From assembly GCA_022496205.1 (NCBI GenBank), contig WTXD01000013.1, positions 518,995-582,994 of the forward strand: 64,000 nt of DNA. Reading direction: 5' to 3'. Below the pieces are notes generated by a model, which was not told the DNA's origin, ran no database searches, and worked only from the letters and a program-made list of their open reading frames with translations. A program made the translations under genes and the position numbers. Shown here piece after piece: positions 11,833-22,261 of the stretch. The DNA is from Gloeopeniophorella convolvens (Eukaryota > Basidiomycota > Agaricomycetes > Russulales). Positions within the stretch are counted from its first letter, which is position 1, and each line of letters opens with the position of its first letter.

Positions 11833-12739
11833 ATGGCCGCTGTCCAAACATTGCCCAAGGACGTTTCAAAGATCGGACAGGAGGTTAAGCTGTTCGGAAA
11901 GTGGGAGACCCAGGAGTGCGTCCTAAGCTCATACTACATTTCACACTGGGGAGACTAACTGACCATCGACCTCGCAGCGTCGAGGTCAAGGACATCTCGT
12001 TGGCTGACTACATCCAAATCCGCCACGCTGTCTACCTTCCCCACACCGCTGGCCGATATGCCAAGAAGCAGTTCAAGAAGGCCCAGATGCCCATCGTTGA
12101 GCGTCTTGTGGACAGGTTCGGTTGAGAGCCCTGGCCATACGCCCAAGACTTACCGTGAAGATCCTAGTCTCATGATGAAGGGCCGCAACAACGGCAAGAA
12201 GCTCTTGGCCGTCCGCATTGTTGCCCACGCATTCGAAATCATCCACCTCCTCTCAGACCAGAACCCCATTCAGGTGCGTTCCCGTACTCGCCTCGCAAAC
12301 GTTTGCTCAAATCGCCATTTGAAACTCAGGTCCTTGTTGATGCTATCGTCAACACTGGTCCCCGTGAGGACTCTACCCGTATCGGCTCGCAAGGTACCGT
12401 TCGTCGCCAGGCAGTCGATGTTTCACCTCTGCGGAGAGTGAACCAGGCGATTGCCCTGCTCACTATTGGTGTGCGTGAAGTCCTGGAATGTGATATTCGT
12501 GTACACTTTTGACCGGATCCTCTGACAGACGCGTGAGTCCGCGTTCCGCAACGTAAAGTCCGTCGCGGAGTGCCTTGCCGATGAGCTCATCAATGCGGCA
12601 AAGGGCTCCTCGAACTCGTACGCCATCAAGGTCTGTTTGTCGTGCAGACTGTCAGCTTTCTTTCGCTCATTCATCACTCTGCTATCGCCGCTTGCAGAAA
12701 AAGGACGAGCTCGAGCGTGTCGCCAAGTCGAATCGGTGA
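11833..12739 (+). CDS. RPS5: Small ribosomal subunit protein uS7 (RPS5)
   Basis: Six exons (11833-11915, 11978-12115, 12168-12273, 12330-12470, 12529-12630, 12698-12739) encode 203 residues, almost the length of the human and yeast proteins. The protein binds the 3' major domain of 18S rRNA in the head of the 40S subunit and lines the mRNA exit channel next to the E site. Diagnostic stretches are [10 protein letters not shown] at the start, the [10 protein letters not shown] loop, [36 protein letters not shown], and the C-terminal [13 protein letters not shown], which reaches the E-site region. The frame is intact and all introns are short, with GT..AG ends. Identity is very secure. Confidence 0.97.
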
Positions 12740-14585
12740 ACGCTCTCTCTCCGCGGAGGATGCGATTGCCCTGGCGCTTTCCTTACTCCACTTATATTTC
12801 TTTACGCCGAGCCCGCATCCCAGCCTGCATATGCATGCTCATATGTCGTCCATGTGTTTGTCTATATGGCAGTCCGTGTGCAATCCCCATGCAAAACAGA
12901 AATGAATTATCCCCAAAAGCAGAGGCTTCGAAAGTTCCGTGGAGCCGTGAATTGCCGCACGTGTGCAAGTGCCCAGGCAGATTCTCGGAAATCCTGGAAG
13001 AGTCCGTGCGGCGGGTGGGAACGTCTCCGCACGGACTGTATTCATGCATAGCGCGAAGGTGGAGTTGGCCAGGCCCTGCCGCGCCTCGCGCGCTGTGCCT
13101 GCGGGGATACCTCTGCTACACCACAGCGTGCAGACCTGCCGCCTAGTGGATGCACCAGCGGACCCGGGGGTGGGCCGGCGCGTGATCGTAGCAGGTGGTC
13201 TGCGAGCGCAGGCGCAGGGGTCGTGCGCGCCTGCAGCGGGATACCCCGAGCGCGGCCTGCAGTGCGCACGTTGATCACGCCCCCGACGCGCGCGCACTGG
13301 GCTGCACTGGGGCGCCAATGCCGCGCCGCGCCGCGCTACGGGACCACAGTTCCCCGGGCGAGAACCGCCCGTCGGCGGCGGCGGCTGGGCCGCGCAGTCG
13401 GGCGCGCGTGAGCTCTGATGTCAGCCGAATTAGGATGCGAACGTTCGACGTGCCTTATTCCACGAATGCAGCGTTGCGGAGCGTGGCCTGGTGTGCCATG
13501 AGTGGCGCGCTCGGGGCTATGTGGATTTGGGGTGCCGGTGTGGCCTGCGGCGCTGGGGCCAGGTCTCGATGCGGACAGATGGACATGCTGCATGCTATCA
13601 GTGACAGACCCCGCGTGCGGGACCTGCGGCGCAGACCGCTGCGCGCCGCCGTAACTTATGGAACGCCGGACAGATGGACATATGCAGGGAAGAAGAGCAT
13701 ATTGCAGCCACGCAGGGCGATGCGTGACGTTTCGCATCTGATACGCAGGCGCTGGCTTCGCATCGCCGCACGCCGCGGCATCGATCAGGCAACCGTGCGC
13801 GCGGGAAAAGCGGACGAGCCAGGCACGCACGCAGTGGCGCTGTATGGTGCGCTGTCCGTTGGAGGGTCAGTTCTCCATTCCACTTTCATTGTACAGGTGA
13901 GTGAGACAAAGACAAGATATGCAGCGGCGGCAGACGATGGACAGGGGTCAGGTTGCAGGTGTGGATGGGGAGGGAAGAAAGAAGGAAAGGTAGGGCAGTA
14001 CAACGCGCGTATGAGGGGGGTTTCTATGTGACAACACGCGCGACCACGATAGATAGGTACATGCCCCAAGGACCCGGACGCGTGAGAGGATGTGGGAGGG
14101 TGAGGAGACACGGCGGGGAGGTATATTACTTGCACAAATGTAGGGTATTTCAGAGTTAAATATGTAGTTTAGCCGGCCGAGCACAGGAGCAGAAGATAAA
14201 CCCAATGAAATCCGATGTGATTCCAGTGCATCCAGAGATATGGGTGTGCGGACGGCGCAGGCTGGGATAAAAGCGAATAAATAGGGTGTGTCGGGCAGGC
14301 TGAGGACGCTGTGACGTCGGGCGACAGAAATGGCCACAGATCCACGAGCACGCCTCAACCGCTTTGCGCGATGAGCGGGCCGGATGTCGCGAGGTGGTGG
14401 CGAGCGAGAGATGGGATGCCGACTTGCAGCAGGCCGCACGCCATCTTGTCGACCCGAGCGAGCTATCCAATGCCCGATTGCGGACGTGCGGATGCCGCGC
14501 ATTTTCGCAAGGGCAGTTAAAGCTTCTGATCCACCATCAAAGACCTCCGGAAGGCGGGGGGTAGCGATATCAGAGCGCAAGAGAG
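12740..14585. other. Long GC-rich intergenic stretch
   Basis: About 1.8 kb between the 3' ends of RPS5 and the minus-strand gene ending at 14586. It is GC-rich, especially 13050-13850, and so carries long chance open frames on both strands (for example 278 codons at 13195-14031). None shows a recognisable domain, plausible splice structure or normal composition, and their products are rich in Arg and Cys. A short phrase, GGACAGATGGACAT, occurs twice (about 13572 and 13670). No RNA gene was identified. Confidence 0.35.
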
Positions 14586-16437
14586 CTATCGGCGCTGCCC
14601 AGGACCGCGAGTGGAAGAAGATGGCTCGGGTTTCGGGACTACGCCGTCGTAGCCCACGTAACCGATATCCCGGCCAAACTCTTTAATCATGGCCTTTCCC
14701 ACGAGACACACCCACCCGAGTCCCTCGCCAGTTGAGGGTGCTCCAGGCCAGAAGAGCTCGCCTTCTTCGTCCTCAATGTCAGGTTCGTATTCCTGATTGT
14801 GCGAGAGGGACGAGTGTATGATGCGGGTGAAAGTTATTGGGAAATGATCCGAGAGGGTGCGCAGGGTCAACAGCGCCTGGGATTGCCTCATGCAGTGTGA
14901 CGCCCATGTCACATCTTTGGTCAGGCTCTTCAGCGTGTGCGCAAATGCTGCCGAGATCTCTACGGTGACTGAGTTAGCAACGGGTGGGGGCGGATGGCCC
15001 AGGCGGAATGATTGCTCTCGCGGGGGTCGATTCGCGGGAGTGGGAGTGGGTCGCATTGGTGGAGCGGCCGAGCCAGAGGAATCGCCTGCTGCGTTTGGCG
15101 TAGCGGAGGGGCGACCCGTCGGTGTCGAGTTGGCACTACTTGTTGCAACGATGCTAGCAGGTGAGGGAAGCATGGGCGGGGTTGATTGTGCGCCCGTAAG
15201 TGGCGTTCCGGAAGCACTTCCGGGAGCGGCGGAGACATTTTCGACAAGCGCTCGGGCCTGAGCCATCAGCTTGTCCATTTCCCTGTCTGCATTCTGTTTG
15301 GTTGCGAAGACAAACATGCGTGTGTGAATGAATGCCTCGATCATGAAGCTGTCGCAGGCAAGAGTTGGATGAGTGTGCCGGGTGGGCGATAATGGGGAGC
15401 TGCTTACATGAGACCGAGAAACGCCCTTTCGCGTTCGCCGGAAGCGTTCTCAGCCGTCCACTTATTCTTGGTCCAGTTGAGGAAAGCTTCTGCGGTCTGC
15501 CACGAGCCGTTGATGCACGCGTCCTTCGAATAGTCGGTAGTCCATATTGAATAAGTGAAACAGACGAGAGCGTCAAGAAGTTCAAGACGAGCGATCAATG
15601 CGCCATGCTTGTGATAAGGAGAATTTGGTGGAGGCGGATTTGGGAGTGGGCGGTATTCCTTATGTTGCGGGGAGAAAGTAGACCAATGACGCGCGTCTCC
15701 AGAGTACTTTAGCATGCGTCCATAATTGTGGTAACGGTCGTGGAGCTCGCTAAATATTGAGTCACCACGCTGGAGATTCTTGCGCGGACGCTGTATAGGT
15801 AGTGAATGGAGAGATGGGTGCGAAAGAGACGGGAGACGGGACGATGAGGGGATGGACGGGGAAAGGTCATCACGTAGTTCGCCCTCCTCTGGCTCAGAAC
15901 GAATTGTAGGTGGTGCCTGATGACGGATATACTTTTCCGGAGGGTCGTCCATGCGTGCGCGCTTTGCGGAATCGTAAGTATGATGCGAGTCAGACTTTCG
16001 CTTTGGGGGAGGGGCGGGGGACGAAGGCCTAGAGGCGGGCGGCGATGGAGGGAGGCTTGGGGGGAGTGGGGCCGAGAGTTTGCCAAGGATCTGGAGATGG
16101 AGAAGGTCAATTGCGAGAACGAGAGGGGGAAGGGGGCGGAGGGGAACGACCTGCAAGTTTTTCAAGAGCTGGCTCTTGGAAGGTCTGCGAAAGGCACAGG
16201 TGAGATGATTGCATTGAGGGAGGGGGGTTGGGGGGTGAGAAGGATGGAGTACCGTTTGCGATGCTTGTAGTTTGTTGATGGTGATGATGGCGCAACTCGC
16301 GGGGGGGAGGCGGCATCTTGGGTGAGTGCAAGGGAGACGAAGAGGTGAGGGAGGATGGTGGGTGTAAGAGAGAGAGAGGCGCTGCCGGGGGCGACAATGT
16401 GAGCGCGAGCATCGAAGGCCTGGTGCCCAATCGCCAC
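14586..16437 (-). CDS. Nuclear protein with an AF4/FMR2 C-terminal-like helical domain (5' end uncertain)
   Basis: Two well-supported exons (15408 to about 16100, and 14586-15348, intron 15349-15407) carry a Pro/Ser-rich N-terminus with a basic cluster (PPKRKSDS, SAKRARMDD) that could be a nuclear localisation signal, and an acidic EPEEGELRDD. A helical region follows (SIFSELHDRYHNYGRMLKYS; ALIARLELLDALVCFTYSIW), then a helix containing TKQNADREMDKLM. After about 80 Ser/Pro/Ala-rich residues come more helices (VEISAAFAHTLKSL). Helices, a Ser/Pro spacer and further helices recall the C-terminal homology domain of AF4/FMR2 elongation factors, but that is a shape argument, not a proven match. 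The first exons are unresolved: a short exon near 16130-16185 and a start at or beyond 16437 are possible. Confidence 0.5.
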
Positions 16438-17889
16438 TCGGCTGTCCTCGTTCGGCTCTCCCTCCAGTTAGCCAACCTGCCGGGCTCTCCCTCCGGCCTC
16501 TCGTTTCCCTCCCCTCGCAGCCAGCCCACCAGATACCAGTCGAGTGTAGTCCTCTGCTGCGCCAATCCCTGTGTTTTTTCTAGCACTCTTGTCGCCACTA
16601 TGATGGCAACCCCGACCCAGCTGATGCCCCCTTGGCACACCTCGCTCCCCTTGGCCCTCTCCTTCCATAACCGTAGCCGCCCGCTCCTACCGCCATGCTC
16701 TGTCATACCTTCCCGTCCTTCTCTCTCGAACACCTCTAGGGCAACGTGATTCATCCCCGCTTGCGGGCGCGCCCCCATGCGCCATGCGTCACCGTCATCC
16801 CCCGACCACCAACCCTCTCCGGTCGGCTCCTTGTCGGCTGGCCAACACTTCCGCGACACACCAGGACACACCACTCCCCGGCTCCACCCCCGTCTCGAAA
16901 CCGCCCGTCGGCCGGGCGGCCACCTCGCCGGTCATCCGGTCATCCCGCTCTCTCAAACGCCACTCGCCGCAGGCACAATGAAAATGTCTCATCTTTGCTC
17001 CTTTCGAGTCACGAAACGCCCGCTCCAGTTAGCGCGGATTACATATTCAAAAGGCGGTAAGGCACAGCACTAGGTACCTGGACACCCGTCATGGCCACCA
17101 GCATAACTTAGTCCCTCGGATCTTTTGTTCTCTTGTGTATTTATACTTTGTATAATGAACCCCACATCTTCCTCTCCTCCGCGCTTTTGTCGGGCTTGAC
17201 ATAAATTCCGCGAATCGATGAGACTGTTCATCCCGTTTCGGTCTAACAAGGCGCACATGGCTGACTGCGGCCCGTGCGGCGGGCCACGCGCCGCGTCGGG
17301 CGCACGTCCCGTTCGGACGTTCTCCTGAGTGTCTGCTCCCATGCCTTGCCATGTGGTGGCTGTCGTGACCCTACTTTATGCGCCACAGCAAGCACAATAG
17401 ATCCCGGCGTTGCAAATGCCAGCGGGTGATGTGGTTGCAATACCACACATGCGGCCGATTTCTGCTGTGGCCCTACAGCACGCGCATGTCGACCATCAAC
17501 CAGCTTTATGCCGCACGGTATGTCAGTACGTGGCGGTGAGACAACACACACCTTTGCACAGCGGTCAGCGGTCTCCTAGGCTCTGCGTACCTCCTGCATT
17601 GACCGCACGTTCGCTTGGCGGACAGGGGAGGATCATTCCCTGATGGACGAATCGCCGGCGGAGGTGGAAGCTGAATTGACGACTTGATCGGCGGGATCGG
17701 GAGATCGCGTACATGGTACCAGTATGGTACCTCGGGACGCATCGGAGTCACAATGTCCGTGACGGATCGTGACGCCTATGTGACGACACGCGTCGTTCGC
17801 GTGCGAAGCGCGCGGGTCCGGCCTGCCGAACTCAGCTCTGGTCAACGTCCACTGGCGCTGACTGGAAGGCCTGCACAAGCTCGACAACC
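16438..17889. other. Divergent promoter region before hydrolase copy 2
   Basis: The minus-strand gene to the left and the plus-strand gene to the right both start at its edges. A purine/pyrimidine-biased part (about 16440-17000) makes long chance frames. Several TGACG-type motifs cluster at about 17735-17795, shortly upstream of the ATG at 17890; they resemble ATF/CREB-type sites, but this is only sequence similarity. No gene was recognised. Confidence 0.35.
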
Positions 17890-20800
17890 ATGAACAAACG
17901 GGAGCCTGAGATCCTCCCCGTCTCAGCACGCGGCGCACCGCCGCATCGCAGACTCAGGGGTAGGTTCGTTGGCATCCTCGCGCTGCTCACTGCATTCCAG
18001 GTCTACCTCGTCAGCGACTGGGTCCCTGCTGCGCTTCAGCGCTCGGTTCCACTGCCATTACACGCAGAGCAGTCGCTTGCGCGCTGCGCTGCGCTCGACT
18101 TTACCTCTGGCCCGCCCACGGACTTCCACGACCGAACAGCCTCGGACCGCTTTGTCCCCGGCACCAAGGCGACCCTCCTGCATAATGCGCGCATCTGGAC
18201 CGGAGAGAACAACGGCACCGAAGTCCTCCAAGGAGATGTGTACGTCGACAAAGGCCTGATTCTTGGCGTCGGGAATGTCGACTTTGGTGCCCTCGGACTC
18301 GATGTTGACGGCATGGTCACCCGTGGAGAACTCGATGTCATTGACGTGCGGGGCGCTTGGGTCACACCCGGGTGCGTGCCCTCCACGCTGGCCGTCTGTC
18401 TGCCCAAGTATTTATATCACACATCCTGCAGGATTGTGGATCCGCACTCGCATTTAGGCGACGCATCTTCGCCCGCGCTCGAAGGCGCATCCGGTGACGA
18501 CAATTCTCTCAAGGGGACGATCCAACCATGGCTGCGGTCGCTCGACGGGCTGAACACACACGACGCTTCCTATCGTCTGTCTATCGCGGGTGGCATTACC
18601 ACTGCTCTCGTCCTCCCTGGTTCCGCAAATGCCATCGGTTAGCGCATATATCGACCCATCCGATAGACAGTGGCTGAGTCTGCTGTCGAAGGTGGACAGG
18701 CGTTCACGATCAAGCTGCGCAAGACCGCCGAACGCTCGCCGACTTCGATGCTGCTTGAACCACCTCACGATATCAACGGTACCCGTGGCGAAAACGGACA
18801 TCTACCGTGGAGACAAATGAAGTGAGTCACGGTAGAACTTCCTAGTGCCGTCCACTCATGCGGAGTTAGGCATGCATGCGGTAAGAGACAGTGCTCGGGT
18901 TTGAGTTTTACTTCATGGTCAAATTGCACGTCACAGGAGAAAACCCCAGTGCGTCTACCTCCGGCTCTCGTCACTGTCCGGGATCTATTCCGAACTCTAT
19001 CACCTGCTAGGCCGGGTTTATGACGCCACTCGTATGGATACATTCTGGGCATTCCGCCAAGCGTACGTCTATTTGGTCGCCGGTGCCGAGCTATTGCGGA
19101 GCCATTATATACAGATACGACAAGGCGCGTCAGATCAAGGAGAAGCAGGACGCATATTGCGGCGCTGCGCGCGCAGGCAAGTGGACCGGCCTGGGCGAGT
19201 TCCCGGAGGATCTGCAGTGGGAAGCGCTGGTCGATGTTCTGCGCGGACGAGTCAGAGTACGTGTTCGCCGCACTTAACGGCGCAGAGCCTCACGCTCCAT
19301 GTGCTTCCCAGGTCCAGACACACTGCTACGAAGCCGTCGACTTGGACGACCTGATCAGGGTATGCACACTCATTACCGACATGCCGGGATGAACTGCGCT
19401 GACTCGGATGCCGTGCCGCAGCTCTCGAATGAGTTCAAGTTCCCAATTGCGGCGGTGCATCACGCCCATGAGGCATACTTGGTTCCAGACGTATTGAAAC
19501 GGGCATACGGTGTGGCACCCTTTGTCCCTACATGCGGCCAACTGGTGTTGATCGGAGAGTACAGCACACCCGCCGGCAGTCGCTATCTTTGCGACAAATG
19601 CGCGGTATGGCATGGTCTCGAATAACTTGTCTTGGCCTAATAACCAACCCTCTTATCAAGGTACAAGCGGGAAGCCTACAGGGGCTCCGAATTTGCGGCG
19701 CGCATTTTATCAGAGAACGGGCTCAAGGTCGTTGTAAAGGTGCGCAGTGGCATTTTCGTTCCAAGTATCTGGATCTCAACGTTACTACACACCTGTGTAG
19801 TCCGATCACCCGGTGCTCAACTCTAGGTATCTTCTGTATGAGGCGCAGCAAACACACTACTACGGACTTCCACCGAATCTGGCGCTCGCTGCCGTTACGA
19901 CTCACCCGGCTCAGGTCCTTGGATTGGAGCACCGAGTTGGGTATGTGAAAGAAGGTTCGTGCCAACCGAGCAGCTAGCCAAATACACATACTGATAATAG
20001 GTTCCGTATTCAGGCTGGGACGCTGGTAAGTTGCTAAACTAGTATTCCCGCAGGAAGGGCGCCTAATGGGATGTGGAGATCTTGTTGTTTGGGACAGCCA
20101 CCCACTTTCCCTAGGCGCTACGCCGGCACAAGTGTTTATCGATGGTATCCCCCAGTTGGAGGCGCCGCACGTCGTCCGCAAACCCGACAGCTTCCAGGAC
20201 CTTCCGAAGGTACCTAACTTTGACCGCGAAGCGGAAGAAGCCGTCGCCTTCGAGGGGTTGCCACCGCTGCTCCCGACCAAGGCGTCTACCGACACCGTCC
20301 TCTTCACGAATGTTCGCAGCGTCATTTTGCCGGGCCGTGATGGCCTATCCGAGGCATACACTGCCCAACATGACGAATCTGGCGTAGTGATGGTGCAGAA
20401 TGGCAGTGTAACTTGCTACGGCACCGAGGCCGCGTGCTCACCGGGCAGCATTGCGGACGGTGTCCGCGTTCGCGTCGTTGATCTGCAGGGCGGAGCGGTC
20501 TCCCCGGGCCTCTTGACGTACGGATCCCCGCTCGGTCTCCAGGAGATCGAGGCCGAGGCGTCCACTGGCGACGGGAGGGTGTTCGACCCGCTCAGTGGGC
20601 CGGTTCCGAAGATCGTTGCTGGACAGGATTCGATTGTCCGTGCTGTCGACGGACTCCAATTCGCTGGCCGCGACTCCCTGTGCGTGTGAGAGTGGCCGCA
20701 TCTGCGGACCGACTGACGCTTCGCTCCTCAGGTTGGCATACCGCGCGGGCGTCACGAAGGCCATCGTGGCGCCGGTGCACGGAGGCTTTTTTGGCGGTTT

Positions 20801-21746
20801 GGGCACGTCGTTTTCGACGGGCGCTGTGCACAAGCTCGAGGAGGGCGCGGTCATCCAGGAGATCACCGCGCTGCACGTCTCGGTGCGCCATTTCGGCCGT
20901 CGCCCGAGCGTAAGCACGCAGATCGCCGCCCTGCGCGGGCTCCTTCTGTCGCTGCCCGATGATGCAACGGGCGCCACAAAGCCGTTCACCGACGTTGCGA
21001 AGGTACGCAACGCATCTAATCGACAGTCGTCAACACACTGAAATTCATCAGGGCCTGATCCCCATTGTGGTCGAGGCGTACAGCGCAGATGTGATTGCGA
21101 CGCTCATCTTACTCAAACAAGAGGTGGAGGAGAAGACGGGCGCGACCATCCAGATGACCATCGCAGGCGCGACGGAGGCGCACCTGCTGGCCAAGGAGAT
21201 TGCGGAAGCCAACATCGGCATCATCTTCGTGCCATCACGCCCGTTCCCCAGCGTGTGGGAACAGCGGAGAGTGTGCGTCCTGGGCTCGGGCGCGACCCCG
21301 GCGATACCCGTTTCCTGATCAGCACCGCGCATTCACAGGCTCCCTGGCCCCCCGCTCTCCGAGGACACGGAAATCGCGCTCTTGCTCGCACACAATGTCA
21401 CCGTCGGCATTGGCATTGAAGAAGCGTGGAGCGCGCGCAACACGCGCTTCGATGTGGGATGGGTGCGTGCCACCGCTTGCTCCACGGCTATCTCCGCGGG
21501 CGCGAGGCTGACGCTGTGCGCTGTGCACTTGTGCCGCAGGCGGCGCTGGAGGCCGGCGGACGCATCTCGAAGGCCCAGGCGCTCGCGCTCGCGTCGACGA
21601 ACCTGGAGAAGCTGCTCGGCGGCGACGTCGAGGTCGCGGCGGCCGCGGCGGACCTCGTAGCGACCTCGGGCGGCGACCTGTTCTCGTTCGAGAGCAAGGT
21701 CGTCGGTATCGTCTCGCCGCGGCGCGGCGCGGTGGAGTTGTTCTAG
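17890..21746 (+). CDS. Membrane-anchored metal-dependent hydrolase (amidohydrolase/CE9-like), copy 2
   Basis: Eighteen exons totalling 2880 nt encode 959 residues. Exon starts and ends: 17890-18371, 18432-18637, 18692-18821, 18870-18880, 18937-18948, 19011-19062, 19115-19256, 19312-19359, 19422-19509, 19565-19604, 19661-19739, 19801-19954, 20014-20025, 20079-20679, 20732-21002, 21052-21272, 21339-21462, 21540-21746. One transmembrane helix lies near residues 25-42. The HxH motif is in IVDPHSHLG, followed by HHAHEAYLVPD, SDHPVLNS and SHPLSLGATP. Introns fall at the same places as in copy 1 and most internal exons have identical length, so the two arose by duplication after this intron pattern existed. 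The chemistry is presumably metal-dependent hydrolysis; the substrate is unknown. GC content is higher towards the 3' end. Confidence 0.86.
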
Positions 21747-22261
21747 AGGCTCGGGCGCTGCCTGCAGAAGCTGGTGTTGCGGAATCAGTATCCAGCGAAC
21801 GTATTCTTGATGGTCTGATTGTTAAATATACTTATGTTTCGTGCTCCCCGAAGCCTGCCTGCGTGAGAGCGACCCGAAACGAGTGCAAGGCGATCAGCGC
21901 CGTGCGTTCCCACCTATACAAGGTATTACCTTAAGGAACGTATGTCGTCTTCGCTGTTGGCCGAGCAATAGAGTGTAGGGTTCGCGTCCAGGAAGCGTAT
22001 GATAGGAAAAAAATCGTGAAGTATTGATCATTCAAAGAAACTCGGTAGATAGCGCGATACAGCGGTAGGGAATCTATCAATGCGTGCAGTGATGCGTGGC
22101 CCTCCTCCACGTCCAAGTGCCCGAGCCCACAGTATATATAATTAACAATGAGAAATAAAATGTGAGTGATGCTAGTGCGAGGTACCGTGCGTCAAGCAGA
22201 ATATGTGCAATGCAGGTGAGTCTCCAGTCCGTGTCCCAAAAACCATATAGTATATACGATG
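21747..22261. other. Convergent 3' flanks
   Basis: Hydrolase copy 2 ends at its left edge and the TRP-like gene on the other strand ends at its right edge. It should contain the two 3' UTRs. Nothing else is recognisable. Confidence 0.4.

Noticed and set aside
13195..14031. 278-codon plus-strand open frame
   Set aside because: It lies in very GC-rich DNA where stop codons are rare, and several frames on both strands are open together. The product is Arg/Cys-rich without any domain.
13948..14580. 210-codon minus-strand open frame before the AF4-like gene
   Set aside because: Composition looks random, there is no domain, and it sits in the GC-rich intergenic stretch just past the 3' end of the neighbouring gene.
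16107..16874. 255-codon minus-strand frame upstream of the AF4-like gene
   Set aside because: Mostly promoter-type sequence. Its 3' end overlaps the likely first exons, but in a frame that I could not join in phase with the supported exon.
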